NCBI RefSeq assembly: GCF_008298035.1
Contig: NZ_CP042910.1
Span: 2,805,001-2,869,000, forward strand
DNA: 64,000 nt
DNA from: Gimesia maris
GTDB lineage: Bacteria > Planctomycetota > Planctomycetia > Planctomycetales > Planctomycetaceae
Direction: 5' to 3'
Shown here: positions 18,145-27,348 of the stretch, piece by piece
Layout: each line of letters opens with the position of its first letter
How positions within the stretch are numbered: the stretch's first letter is position 1
The notes under the pieces: model-generated
The model's database searches: none
What the model was told of the DNA's origin: nothing
The model's input: the letters and a program-made list of their open reading frames with translations, nothing else
Position numbers and translations under genes: made by a program

Positions 18145-19254
18145 ATGATGGATGTAAATATTATTGGCGGTGGAGTGATCGGGCTTTCGATCGCTTATGA
18201 ACTGGCGAACCAGGGTTTGAAGGTTGCTGTCTTTGATCGTCAGCAGTTTGGACAGGAGGCATCCTGGGCTGGTGCCGGCATGCTGCCTCCCGCGAAACTC
18301 GAATGCGCGACGACTCCCGGAGGACAACTCCGCGCCGCCAGCCAGCCGTTATGGCCCGAGTGGTCACGTCGTCTGCTGGAGGAAACGGGAATTGATAACG
18401 GCTATCTGAATTGTGGCGGGCTGCATGTCTCTCTGGCTGAAGATGTCGCAGACTGGCAGAGTTATGTCGCAGACTGGTGCAAAACCGGATCCGTCGTCGA
18501 AGAACTGGATTCGGTTTCATTGCGGAAGCGGGCACCGTTTTTGAATGAGGAAATTCAATCCGGTTTTTACCTGCCTGAAATGGGACAGGTGCGTAACCCG
18601 AGACATATGAAGGCGCTGCTGTCTGCGTGTGCCAGCCGGGGAGTCACGCTTCATCCAGGGGCTGCCGTTTTTGGATTCGAAACCGCAGGTGAGAGGATCA
18701 CCGGAGTTCAAACACCTTCCGGAGTCCACCAGGCGGAGCAAACGGTGATGGCCGGAGGTGCCTGGTCGTCTGAGGTGCTCAGTCGTCTGGGAATTCGGTG
18801 TGAGCTGGTCCCCGTTCAGGGACAGATCGTATTACTGTCAATGAATCGGCTTCCATTTCGTCAGGTGATTGAATCCGGTCGCCGCTACCTTGTGCCACGC
18901 AGTGACGGAAAAATTCTGATTGGTTCCACAGAAAAACAGGCTGGATTCAGCAAAGAAAATACGGCAGAAGGAATCGCAGGACTGATCGCTTTTGCGCAGT
19001 CTGTCGTGCCGGGCTTAGGTGAAGCGACGTTCGAACGTGCCTGGGCAGGCTTACGACCAAAGTCGATCGATGGTCTGCCGTACCTGGGGCGTGTTGAAAG
19101 ATACCAGAACCTGATCATGGCCGCCGGGCATTACCGGGACGGCTTACAGCTTTCACCCATTACCGCAAAGTTGATTCGGCAATTAATCTGTGAGGAAGAA
19201 TTGTCGATCTCGCTGGACCCGTTTTCCTGCCAGCGCGGCATAAATTTTGATTGA
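18145..19254 (+). CDS. thiO: Glycine oxidase ThiO-type FAD enzyme
   Basis: This flavoenzyme of the D-amino-acid oxidase fold oxidises glycine to iminoglycine, used to build the thiazole ring of thiamine. The N-terminal FAD-binding motif is [19 protein letters not shown]. Further family signatures are [24 protein letters not shown] and the C-terminal [19 protein letters not shown], which is the hallmark of ThiO rather than of other DAO-like enzymes. The product is about 369 residues from the ATG at 18145 (a second ATG follows directly). No other thiamine gene is in the window. dtd starts 26 bases downstream, so the two may be co-transcribed. Confidence 0.92.
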   Translation: MMDVNIIGGGVIGLSIAYELANQGLKVAVFDRQQFGQEASWAGAGMLPPAKLECATTPGGQLRAASQPLWPEWSRRLLEETGIDNGYLNCGGLHVSLAEDVADWQSYVADWCKTGSVVEELDSVSLRKRAPFLNEEIQSGFYLPEMGQVRNPRHMKALLSACASRGVTLHPGAAVFGFETAGERITGVQTPSGVHQAEQTVMAGGAWSSEVLSRLGIRCELVPVQGQIVLLSMNRLPFRQVIESGRRYLVPRSDGKILIGSTEKQAGFSKENTAEGIAGLIAFAQSVVPGLGEATFERAWAGLRPKSIDGLPYLGRVERYQNLIMAAGHYRDGLQLSPITAKLIRQLICEEELSISLDPFSCQRGINFD

Positions 19255-19280
19255 ATGAACTTCCACGAGGAGAGATTGCT

Positions 19281-19730
19281 TTGAGAGCTGTGGTACAACG
19301 AGTATCCCGCGCGAGCGTGACAGTGAATGGTGAGATCACGGGAGAAATCGAGCAGGGGTTTCTGGTGTTGCTGGGGGTCGAGCAGGATGATACGCAGGAT
19401 GACGTGATTTATCTCGCACAGAAGTCCGCCGGTCTGCGTGTATTTGAAGACGCAGATGGGAAAATGAATCTGTCGCTGTCCGATGTAAATGGTAAAATGC
19501 TGGTGGTGAGTCAGTTCACTCTGCTGGGAGACTGCCGTAAGGGACGCCGTCCCAGTTTTGTGAATGCAGCGCGGCCCGAACAGGCGAATGAGTTGTATCA
19601 GAGCTTTGTGGCGGAAGTCCGTGGTCAAGGCATTCCGGTGGAAACAGGCCGCTTCCAGGAGCATATGGATGTGGAACTGGTCAACGATGGACCCATTACG
19701 TTGCTGCTGGACAGTAAGAAGCAGTTTTAA
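19281..19730 (+). CDS. dtd: D-aminoacyl-tRNA deacylase
   Basis: Dtd removes D-amino acids wrongly attached to tRNA. The product of 149 residues carries the family start [16 protein letters not shown], the central [21 protein letters not shown] that includes the SQFTL catalytic motif, and the FMxVxLVNDGPxT-type ending seen here as [13 protein letters not shown]. The start is taken as TTG at 19281, because a GAGGAGAG ribosome site sits seven bases before it and because homologues begin with MRAVVQR. An earlier in-frame TTG at 19251 would add ten residues without family support. It follows thiO closely. Confidence 0.94.
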   Translation: MRAVVQRVSRASVTVNGEITGEIEQGFLVLLGVEQDDTQDDVIYLAQKSAGLRVFEDADGKMNLSLSDVNGKMLVVSQFTLLGDCRKGRRPSFVNAARPEQANELYQSFVAEVRGQGIPVETGRFQEHMDVELVNDGPITLLLDSKKQF

Positions 19731-20086
19731 AGCTTTAGCAATTCCCGGTTTTCATGTCATCTGGTTCAATGCTTTAAAGCTGCTGCTGAGGCCTTCTGAC
19801 TGACAGTGAGTTGTGATCCGGCTCTGGATCCCGCTGCGATGAAGTAAAATGGAAGCCGCACACGCAATTTTCTGACAGATGGCCCCTGCTTTTCTATTTT
19901 GAAAATTCATCCTCGTTTACCTTTGACTCCGAGAATTTCGATCTAAAATCTGGGCTTTCCGTTGAGTTCAATTTTGCCCTATAATCCCCTTCCCTTGAAT
20001 TGATGAAAAATCGGGGGAGTGCGAGCAGGGGAGTGGGCCAACTCCGAAATTTCTCATGGACGGACCGAAATAGACAGGATGTCGCG
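19731..20086. other. Intergenic region before the CvpA-family gene
   Basis: No gene is seen. A perfect TATAAT at 19980-19985 is a candidate -10 element for the CvpA-family gene about 100 bases downstream; no good -35 is at the right distance. Confidence 0.4.
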
Positions 20087-21319
20087 ATGTGGTTTGATTT
20101 ACTGATAGTGGGGATTCTTATTTATGCTGTCTGGAAAGGTGCCTCCAAAGGCGTCGTCTGGCAGCTGGCCGCGATTGCAGCGCTGGTGCTTTGCTTTGCG
20201 TTTGCCGAATCTCTGTCGCTGCAACTGGCTCCACTCATTAATGTGAAACCGCCACTCAATCGCTGGATTGCCATGCTGGTCATCTACATTGCATTCTCGT
20301 TTATTTCATTTACGCTGGCGCGAAGCTTGAAGACCGCCATTGATTCACTGAAATTCAATGAGTTCGATCGCCATCTGGGCGCTGTGTTGGGACTGCTGAA
20401 AGGCATTCTGTTTTCTTTATTCCTGACATTTTTTCTGATCACGATATCGGAATCTGCCCGGGCGACCGTACTGGAATCGCGCAGTGGATATGCGGCGGCT
20501 GTGATTCTGAATGAGATGGCACCTGTGATGCCGGAGGAATTACATAATATCCTGGATTCATGCCTGGCAAAACTGGATCATCCGGAGATCGATCTGCACG
20601 ATCATGATGACGATGATCTGTTTGGTAGTGACCACGATCATGGTCAGCACGGGGATCACAATCCATTTCCTCCCGGTTCAAATGATCTTCCCAATCCCTT
20701 TTTTGAAAAATCGGGGAGTGGCGGTTCTGACGTCAGAACCACGAAACAGGATTCATTACTGAAAGAGATCCTGAAGAGTATTCCCAGCTATCTGAAAAGT
20801 GAGCTGGAGGACAAGGTGATCGAAGCTTACAACGCAACCGCTCCTGAGGATCGAGCCCGGTTTGCCAGGGAACTGCAGTCGCGGATTCCCGGAGTATTGA
20901 GAAATGTGACGAACGACTGGCAGGATGGTCAGCCTCAAACATCACTTCCCGCGGACGACAGTCCGCTGTTTGGTGTCAACGGGGGGCAGTCGGATCCCCA
21001 GGCAGAAGGTATCACCCGGGAGCGAACAAAACTTCTTCGGGATATTGCCGCCATCTATTCTGATTACCCGGAAGCACAGAACTCTCTGATTGAAGAATTC
21101 GAAATCACACTGACGGGGCTGCCAGACCAGGTGGTCCTGGCTGCTTTGCAGGACTGGCGGGCAGACCTGTTATTAAACGGGGGAGACCCCGATCCGAAAA
21201 CGGATGTTACCACACCATTGGATACACGCGTTCTGCGTCAGCTGGAACTGCAGCAGGTTCCCATCAATGCACTGGGATCAGCGCTGCAGGATCGGATGCG
21301 TGAAGCACAACGCAGGTGA
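20087..21319 (+). CDS. CvpA-family membrane protein with long soluble tail
   Basis: The N-terminal 160 residues match the CvpA (colicin V production) family: MWFDLLIVGILIYAVWKGASKG, three to four membrane helices, and the SLKTAIDSLKFNEFDRHLGAVLGLLKG segment. After this comes a His/Asp-rich stretch at about residues 170-195 (HDHDDDDLFGSDHDHGQHGD), which may bind metal, and about 210 soluble, mostly helical residues of no known family. The product of 410 residues is more than twice the usual CvpA length, so the tail is an addition. The ATG at 20087 is chosen because the hydrophobic family start follows directly. The role of CvpA proteins is poorly known; they affect envelope stability and secretion. 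Confidence 0.82.
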   Translation: MWFDLLIVGILIYAVWKGASKGVVWQLAAIAALVLCFAFAESLSLQLAPLINVKPPLNRWIAMLVIYIAFSFISFTLARSLKTAIDSLKFNEFDRHLGAVLGLLKGILFSLFLTFFLITISESARATVLESRSGYAAAVILNEMAPVMPEELHNILDSCLAKLDHPEIDLHDHDDDDLFGSDHDHGQHGDHNPFPPGSNDLPNPFFEKSGSGGSDVRTTKQDSLLKEILKSIPSYLKSELEDKVIEAYNATAPEDRARFARELQSRIPGVLRNVTNDWQDGQPQTSLPADDSPLFGVNGGQSDPQAEGITRERTKLLRDIAAIYSDYPEAQNSLIEEFEITLTGLPDQVVLAALQDWRADLLLNGGDPDPKTDVTTPLDTRVLRQLELQQVPINALGSALQDRMREAQRR

Positions 21320-21572
21320 AATGTTGAAGTGGAATTCGACTCTGCTTTCAGGATCATCGTGATGCTGAAGCAGAGAGGCTTTGAGAGTAAAGTCGGGTAC
21401 CAGTTCAAAGAGTATGTAGAGTGGGAGATCGGAATCAGGGAGAATCGCAAACCCTGTAAAAACAGGCTAAAATTCACGCCGAACTTAACATAACGGACAT
21501 TATCGGACGTTCGTTGTGGGGTGCTTTACTGGTGTTTGCGGTGTGGCCTGTGTTCTTATGCCTTGAATGGCG
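21320..21572. other. Gene-poor stretch, first part
   Basis: No gene is supported between the CvpA-family stop and the weak minus-strand ORF at 21573. Two CGGAC direct repeats lie near 21495-21508. Confidence 0.35.
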
Positions 21573-21971
21573 TCATGCAAAAGCGGTGTTCAACAGAAGC
21601 TGCTGCTCTCTCGCGGAGCCCCGTCTGATCACTGGTTTGATCTCATTCTGCAGCCGCTCTTCAACGCGATCCAGACGAGCCGATCGTGGCATTGATTTAT
21701 GCTGCTGTTGCTCGCTCTGAGTATGCTGAAACGTGCGTCGAAATCGCGTCTTAAAACAGGCCCGTTTACATGCCCCGATGCGAGTTCTCTGGCCGGGTCT
21801 GAACTGCGATTTTCGTGTCTCCATTTCCCCGGGTATCTGACGCGACTGGTCGGCGATTGCGATTGTGAATTCGTTTCCGGTGACATCAACTTCACGGAGA
21901 GCAGGTTCCCCGAACTCCTTGCGCAGAAATGCGTCTCTGAGGGCCTCGATTCGGATTTGTGACACTTGCAT
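21573..21971 (-). CDS. Hypothetical protein, doubtful
   Basis: A 132-residue ORF begins at an ATG with AAAAGGAAAA upstream. The first 45 residues (IRIEALRDAFLRKEFGEPAL, then DVTGNEFTIAIADQSRQIP) look like a real folded segment with alternating helix and strands. The remainder is Arg/Gln-rich and less protein-like, so a frameshift or a decayed 3' half is possible. No family is recognised. A GGCCT-CCCAG-AGGCC hairpin lies just upstream of the start. Confidence 0.35.
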   Translation of the reverse strand: MQVSQIRIEALRDAFLRKEFGEPALREVDVTGNEFTIAIADQSRQIPGEMETRKSQFRPGQRTRIGACKRACFKTRFRRTFQHTQSEQQQHKSMPRSARLDRVEERLQNEIKPVIRRGSAREQQLLLNTAFA

Positions 21972-22202
21972 CGCGTTTTCCTTTTCAGCTCACTGCCGGG
22001 CCTCTGGGAGGCCGGTTGTTTTCGACGCGCAGAAATGACGTATTTTCATCCGATGGGAAGAAAGCCAGGCTGCAATCCTCAATCGATTTCTCGACCGGGA
22101 AACGTCTGCTTAAAGCATAGCATCCAAATGGGCCGTAGATGGGTTGTGAATGGCAGAACTTTGTTTATTCCGCGCGGGTACTACTTCAGCTTCACCAGTC
22201 GT

Positions 22203-22256
22203 AAAAAAAGCGTACGCCCGTTGGTGGTTCCTTTCTGGAATTCAACGGGCGTACGC
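22203..22256 (-). terminator. Strong intrinsic terminator of accA
   Basis: Read on the minus strand, a perfect 14-bp stem GCGTACGCCCGTTG/CAACGGGCGTACGC (22243-22256 with 22210-22223) is followed at once by seven T. It lies 38 bases after the accA stop. Confidence 0.93.
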
Positions 22257-22293
22257 CTGATGTCTTTGTTGCGAAGCTGGAGCCGCGGTGGTC

Positions 22294-23271
22294 TTATGCG
22301 GTTTCTACTTCGAGTGTTTCGTGGAACTTGCCGATCTTGCGGAACTTCTCGTAACGCTGGTCGACAAGTTGATCCAATGGAATGTTTGTCAGCTGCTTCA
22401 GGTTGGAAGATAAGGAAGCCTTCAGTGCAGTCGCCATCTGGCGATGATCACGATGGGCGCCCCCCAGTGGTTCCGGGATGACTTCGTCGATGATTCCCAG
22501 TTCCAGCAGATTCTTGCTGGTGAATTTGAGGGCGTTGGCTGCCTCGTTGGCGAATTTAACATCCTTCCATAAGATGCCGGCACAGCCTTCGGGTGTGATG
22601 ACGGAATAGTAGGCATACTGCAGGACGGAGATGTGGTCTCCAACACCGATGCCGATGGCTCCCCCGGAACCCCCTTCGCCAATCACGACGCAGACGATGG
22701 GAGTTTTCAGCAGTGACATTTCCCTGAGGTTGATGGCAATGTTGTAGGAGATTCCCTGTTCTTCTGCCTTGATGCCCGGGTAAGCGCCAGGTGTGTCAAT
22801 CAGGCAGATGATGGGAATCCCGAATTTTTCTGCCATCTTCATTTTGGACAGCGCCTTGCGGTAACCTTCGGGATGGGCACAGCCGTAATAGCATTCCGTG
22901 CGCTCTTTTAACGTGCGTCCTTTCTGCTGCCCGACAAACATGACTTTCTGTCCGTCCAGTTTGGCGAGGCCCGTCAGAATGGCGCGGTCATCACCGATGG
23001 CTTTGTCGCCATGCAGTTCGACGAATTCATCAAATACGAGTTCCAGGTAATCGAGTGTCTGGGGGCGTTCCGCGTGGCGGGCGACCTTAACCGTATCCCA
23101 GGCATCCAGGTTTTCAAAGATCTCACGTTTCATGCGTGTGATTTCCAGTCGCATATTGCGAATGGCGTCTTTGGTATTGGGTGTGGGATTGGGTTCCTGC
23201 TCGATTTTCTTGAGCTGCTCTTCCAGTTCGTAGATGGGACGTTCGAATGGAAGTTGATTCATAACAGACAT
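22294..23271 (-). CDS. accA: Acetyl-CoA carboxylase carboxyltransferase subunit alpha
   Basis: AccA pairs with AccD to transfer the carboxyl group from biotin to acetyl-CoA, the first step of fatty-acid synthesis. The 325-residue product begins with the helical FERPIYELEEQLKKIE segment and carries VDYLELVFDEFVELHGD-like sequence (TLDYLELVFDEFVELHGD), DDRAILTGLAKLDGQKVMFVGQQKG, FGIPIICLIDTPGAYPG and the oxyanion stretch GEGGSGGAIGIGVGD. All core motifs are intact. It lies 96 bases downstream of the kinase gene and ends in a strong terminator, so the two are likely one transcript. Confidence 0.96.
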   Translation of the reverse strand: MSVMNQLPFERPIYELEEQLKKIEQEPNPTPNTKDAIRNMRLEITRMKREIFENLDAWDTVKVARHAERPQTLDYLELVFDEFVELHGDKAIGDDRAILTGLAKLDGQKVMFVGQQKGRTLKERTECYYGCAHPEGYRKALSKMKMAEKFGIPIICLIDTPGAYPGIKAEEQGISYNIAINLREMSLLKTPIVCVVIGEGGSGGAIGIGVGDHISVLQYAYYSVITPEGCAGILWKDVKFANEAANALKFTSKNLLELGIIDEVIPEPLGGAHRDHRQMATALKASLSSNLKQLTNIPLDQLVDQRYEKFRKIGKFHETLEVETA

Positions 23272-23367
23272 AGTATTTGAGACCGCGTATTAAAAATGAA
23301 TGAGTAGGTGTTTAAAGATGTCGGGCAGTTTACCAGATGCATGCCGTTCCTGGAAGATTTTATGATT

Positions 23368-24864
23368 TCAGATCACATCCGGCAATTCATCCATGAAGGG
23401 AAGATCATCATCATTTTTGGATTTTTGCTCTTTCTCTTCATTTTTTGGTGGTTCCGGCTGATTTTGAGGTGGTTTTGCCGGTTGTTGCGGTGCCTGTGAC
23501 TGCTGAGGTGGCGCATTGGCAGCCGGAGGTTGCTGGGCTGGCTGTTGCTGTGCCGGTGGTTGTTGCTGTTGTGGTGGCTGCTGTCCCGGCTGTTGTGGTT
23601 GTGGCGGGTAGGGTTGCTGCGGGTACTGCTGAGGCGGATAAGGTTGCTGGGGGTATCCCTGCGGCGGTGGTGGATAGCCGCCGGGAGGCATGGGTTGCCC
23701 CTGGTACTGCGGCGGATACATCGGCTGCTGGTATTGCGGCGGATACATGGGTTGCTGGTACTGAGGCGGATACATGGGCTGAGGCGGCTGTTGCGGTTGC
23801 TGCTGTGGTTTTTTCTGTGGAGCCGGCTCCGGTTTGGGCTTAGGCTTGGCGTTGGCTTTACGATCTGCGATCAACTGCTTGGCCAGTTCCGGGTTTTCTT
23901 TCACCAGTTCGGAGAGTCGCGCGTCCGCACGGCTGTCGAGGCGTTTCTCCTTCATGGATTCTTTTTCCGCTTCTTCCGCATCCGCTTTTTCCTGAGCGAT
24001 GATTTCGGAAATTTCGGCTTTGAACATCTTCAGGTTTCGGATGGTTGAGGCCACCTCTTCCATGGAAGCATGCCGGTTCTCTGGCTTCTTGGCCAGCATC
24101 TTCAAAATAAACTCATCCATTTCCGGTGAGACGTTTGGATTAAAGTTTGATGGGGGCTGCGGCTTTTCCGAGATATGTTTTAACAGGACTTCCTTGGGAT
24201 TCTCTCCGTGGAACGGAGTTTTGCCCGTCAGAATTTCGAAGATCGTAATTCCCAGGCTGTAGATGTCAGCCGCGGGTCCCAGAGGCTCCTTTTTGATTGT
24301 TTCGGGAGCGATATACGAGCGGGTCCCCTGTACTGTTTTGGGTTTACCGAACAGCTTGCCCAGCCCTTTGGCAACGGGAACAGCCAGGCCGAAGTCAATG
24401 ATTTTCACTTCCGAGCTTTTACTGATCAGAATATTTTCCGGCTTGATATCTTTATGAACCCAGCCTTTTTCGTGCATGTGGCCGAGTGCCATTGCCGTTG
24501 ATTCAATCAGCTTGCGTAAGCGGGCCTGAACGCCCTGGCGATCTGATGAAATCTGTGATCGCAGATTCGGGGACCGGAAATAATCCATCAGCAGGTAGAT
24601 GTTTTTTTTGTTTTTGACAAACTTATGCAGATGGATGAGATTGGGATGATCAAGCGCCGCAGCCACTTTGGCTTCCAGTTTCATGGTCGCGACAATTTCC
24701 GGTTTGGTCATCGGTTCGGGGAGCAGCCGTTTCATCACAAAACTGTTGGCGCCCCCCTGTTCTTTCACTTCCCAGATTTGAGTCGTAGACCCATCCACGA
24801 TGAGGTTCACCAGCTCATATTCATCAACAATATTATCTGCTTCTTTAGTTTCTGTTTCAGCCAC
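23368..24864 (-). CDS. Ser/Thr protein kinase with Pro/Gln-rich tail
   Basis: The N-terminal 270 residues form a Hanks-type kinase. The catalytic loop reads HKDIKPEN (Lys where most have Arg), the metal motif is DFGLA, the activation segment is GTRSYIAPE, and DIYSLGITIFEILTG follows. The glycine-rich loop is replaced by LIVDGSTTQIWEV, so nucleotide binding may be altered. After the kinase come a Lys/Glu-rich helical part and about 130 residues of Pro/Gln/Tyr repeats, including three copies of MYPPQYQQP or near it, ending in an acidic DDDLPFMDELPDVI. The GTG at 24864 is preferred, with AAGAGG seven bases upstream; a start at 24930 lacks a site. No membrane helix is seen. Confidence 0.87.
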   Translation of the reverse strand: MAETETKEADNIVDEYELVNLIVDGSTTQIWEVKEQGGANSFVMKRLLPEPMTKPEIVATMKLEAKVAAALDHPNLIHLHKFVKNKKNIYLLMDYFRSPNLRSQISSDRQGVQARLRKLIESTAMALGHMHEKGWVHKDIKPENILISKSSEVKIIDFGLAVPVAKGLGKLFGKPKTVQGTRSYIAPETIKKEPLGPAADIYSLGITIFEILTGKTPFHGENPKEVLLKHISEKPQPPSNFNPNVSPEMDEFILKMLAKKPENRHASMEEVASTIRNLKMFKAEISEIIAQEKADAEEAEKESMKEKRLDSRADARLSELVKENPELAKQLIADRKANAKPKPKPEPAPQKKPQQQPQQPPQPMYPPQYQQPMYPPQYQQPMYPPQYQGQPMPPGGYPPPPQGYPQQPYPPQQYPQQPYPPQPQQPGQQPPQQQQPPAQQQPAQQPPAANAPPQQSQAPQQPAKPPQNQPEPPKNEEKEQKSKNDDDLPFMDELPDVI

Positions 24865-25012
24865 TGCGCAACCTCTTGCTGTTAAGTGATTCGACGAAGA
24901 TCCGTCAAACGTCATTGTAGCCAACGACAATGATCTGGCATAACCCGAGTTCTGTCAGAAGTCTGAAATCGAGCTGTGAATCGATGGAACCGGACAGGAC
25001 TTTGCATCGTAT

Positions 25013-25041
25013 ATTATAGTGTAACGAGCTCTGTTACCCAA
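25013..25041 (-). promoter_or_regulatory. Putative sigma-70 promoter for the kinase gene
   Basis: On the minus strand TTGGGT (25036-25041) and TATAAT (25013-25018) are separated by exactly 17 bases, upstream of the kinase start and downstream of the membrane-fusion gene. Confidence 0.55.
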
Positions 25042-25055
25042 CGAAACAATGGATT

Positions 25056-26180
25056 CTAAAAGCTGACCTTTTTTTCAGGTGGTTTTGCAGGCTGGCTGCC
25101 AGGGGTTGTTCCTGGTGAGGTCTCTGATTTTCCCACAGTCAGTCGAGGTTGTACCTGTGTTCCGTCTGCGAGCGGCTGCGACGTGCTGACGATGATTTCA
25201 TCGTCCTTGTTAAAGGGAGCAGATACGAACAGGCGTCCCGGGCCGATCTGCCCGAGGATCTGTGGTGTGAGGTCTCTGATCACATTTTCACGCACGATTT
25301 GAACTTTTCGTGTCCCTTCGGGGGTGTTGGTGACAGAAACGGTGGGTACTTCTGCAATCGGATAGCGTGGGATCAAGTCCACACTGACAGACTGCCCCGG
25401 TTTGAATTGTGCATTTTTGTTATCCAGAATGACGATTGCAGAAGTAATGGACTTTGCCAGATCGCGGAGTTTCTCAAACTGTGACGCTAGAGGCAGAACG
25501 TGATCCACGGTCGCCTGGGTTGCCTGTTCTTCGACATTCAGACTGATGCTGGCCCCTTTCTGAGCCTGTTCGCGCGAAAGGGGAACTTCCACCTGCAGTT
25601 TTGAGGTGTCCCCCAGTTCAACCAGAGGCTCCCCTGCTCTGACGAATTCGCCGGGCGCAGCAAAGATCCGAAAGATTTCTCCTGCGAAGGGGGCGCGAAT
25701 GATGGTCTGTTCCATCCGAATGCCGGCAAGCTTCAGGTCTGCTTCTGCCAGTGCCACGTTTGCTTTTGCGACCGCAGCGGCTTTTCCGGTCGCATTTTTC
25801 AGTTCTTCCCGGGCCACTTCCAGGGCGGCCTCCGCACGATCCAGTTCTGCCTGCGGGATGGCTGAATCCAGTCGGACCACGACTGCTTTGGTCGTCGACT
25901 TGTCTCCGGGTTTGACTTCGATGGTATGGATGATGCCGTCAATGGGTGCGGCAATGGTCAGTAAGCGCAGTGGTTTCAGATTGAGTGGAACGTAGTAATC
26001 CCGAGGATGTCTGAGTGTGATCGCTTCGCGCTGAATGGAAACGGTTTGAGGCTCTCCGGTCTTTTCCTGTGAGAAGACTGCAGTTGGTATTCCGAATGTG
26101 AGTAACAGTAAACCAAGTATAGATCGGTTCAAAATCAACTGGTGAATATTCGTTTGCTGGTTCTGAAAGGTCTTGATCAT
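25056..26180 (-). CDS. HlyD/RND-type membrane-fusion (periplasmic adaptor) protein
   Basis: Adaptor proteins of this family link an inner-membrane transporter to an outer-membrane channel. From the ATG at 26180 the product has a signal/anchor helix (SILGLLLLTFGIPTAVFSQ), a lipoyl half-motif APIDGIIHTIEVKPGD, a helical hairpin of about 60 residues (AELDRAEAALEVAREELKNA onward), the second lipoyl half IIRAPFAGEIFRIFAAPGEF, and a beta-barrel domain with PGQSVSVDL. The C-terminal tail is Pro/Thr/Ser-rich. No transporter or outer-membrane partner lies beside it, so its substrate is unknown. The YiiX-like gene is 153 bases upstream on the same strand. Confidence 0.88.
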   Translation of the reverse strand: MIKTFQNQQTNIHQLILNRSILGLLLLTFGIPTAVFSQEKTGEPQTVSIQREAITLRHPRDYYVPLNLKPLRLLTIAAPIDGIIHTIEVKPGDKSTTKAVVVRLDSAIPQAELDRAEAALEVAREELKNATGKAAAVAKANVALAEADLKLAGIRMEQTIIRAPFAGEIFRIFAAPGEFVRAGEPLVELGDTSKLQVEVPLSREQAQKGASISLNVEEQATQATVDHVLPLASQFEKLRDLAKSITSAIVILDNKNAQFKPGQSVSVDLIPRYPIAEVPTVSVTNTPEGTRKVQIVRENVIRDLTPQILGQIGPGRLFVSAPFNKDDEIIVSTSQPLADGTQVQPRLTVGKSETSPGTTPGSQPAKPPEKKVSF

Positions 26181-26333
26181 GCTGGCGCTTTCAATTACGA
26201 AACAGGTCACACTGAAGAAGAGTTCATTCTCAGATTCTCGCTGACCGGTTGCGCAGATTCAAGCAGTGTTTGCCGATCTTTCCCGGATTTCACAGAAGAT
26301 GTGTGTAAAATCTTTCGGGCGTCTGGCGGCAGT

Positions 26334-27062
26334 TTACTGGCAGAGCACCCAGCCACGCAGTTTGACGCAGCAGGCGGAAGTGCAGTTCCTGGTATCCACC
26401 CAGAGTTGATGGCACCAGTTGCGAGGTTTTTCTGCCACGAGTGGAGGTCGTTCCAGTGCAAAAGTGATCGATGGTGAATAGCGATCTGCCTGAACGATTC
26501 CGGTGACCAGAGATGCGGGAGAAACTTTCGCAGGTGCCTGGGCCTTCATCAGGTGACAGGCTGAGAGTGCATCGATGGCGTATTCGGCGCAGTGTATCCC
26601 CCGGGCACGCACACCAGTGAGGTGATGCCGGATCGAATAAGGGGTTCCCAGCTTCTGATCCAGGTAGCGTTCGTACTGCTCTGTCATCGTGGGATTGAAG
26701 GTCGTTTTGGGTTGAAAGACATGTATGGTTGCCGGGCGTTGAGTATTCAGATAGTTTTTCAACGTCAGGCAGCGGGCACCGATCCCGTTCATACTGTCAT
26801 AGACCAGTGGCTCACCATTTCGCATCACAATCATGGCAACGTGAGTGTACGAGCTTTGTGTATAAATTCGAACGGCGAGGCAATCGCCTTTACTGAACAG
26901 CAGGGTTCCCGTTTGCACACGAGACGAGAGAGAATCAGCCAGCTGATCGAAAGAAGAAAAATTAGAAGTCATCTGTGGTATTGCAGCCTCGACTGGCTGT
27001 TCATTCCTTTGGGTATCCTGTGGTGTCGCTGCGAGGACCGCAATTGACAGGAATAATGACAT
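26334..27062 (-). CDS. YiiX/NlpC-P60-like permuted papain-fold peptidase, exported
   Basis: The short N-terminal helix (MSLFLSIAVLAATPQ) suggests export. Two active-site regions of the circularly permuted NlpC/P60 (YiiX, DUF830) group are visible: GDCLAVRIYTQSSYTHVAMI, whose histidine follows the SYT stretch, and RGIHCAEYAIDAL, which contains the putative catalytic cysteine. The order histidine before cysteine is the permuted arrangement. Between them lies a helical YERYLDQKLGTPY segment that matches the usual spacing. Such enzymes act on peptidoglycan peptides or on amide/ester bonds; the substrate here is unknown. The C-terminus holds extra cysteines (CTSACC). Confidence 0.75.
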   Translation of the reverse strand: MSLFLSIAVLAATPQDTQRNEQPVEAAIPQMTSNFSSFDQLADSLSSRVQTGTLLFSKGDCLAVRIYTQSSYTHVAMIVMRNGEPLVYDSMNGIGARCLTLKNYLNTQRPATIHVFQPKTTFNPTMTEQYERYLDQKLGTPYSIRHHLTGVRARGIHCAEYAIDALSACHLMKAQAPAKVSPASLVTGIVQADRYSPSITFALERPPLVAEKPRNWCHQLWVDTRNCTSACCVKLRGWVLCQ

Positions 27063-27348
27063 AACAGCCTCCTTCTGAAAAGAGCAATCTGGTCCAAAGC
27101 CCGGGGCAGTCTGTTTTCAAGTCTCTCCAGAGCCATCAAATGATATTTTCACATCAGTTCTTCGCTGTCAACGAGGATTTCTTGAGAAAAGATCAGAAAA
27201 AAATGGATTCTGAATCAGAAAGACGGAGTCATGTATCTGTCTACAGGTGAATCTGCAGTCGGAGGAACTGCAGCACATGAACCCGGTTGCATATCGGCGC
27301 GAGTGCCTGATGAATCGTACAACGGTCTATACAGTCAGTGACGCGTTC

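Noticed and set aside
23445-24048. Val/Ala- and Leu/Arg-rich plus-strand ORFs opposite the kinase tail
   Set aside because: They are low-complexity shadows of the Pro/Gln repeat region on the other strand.
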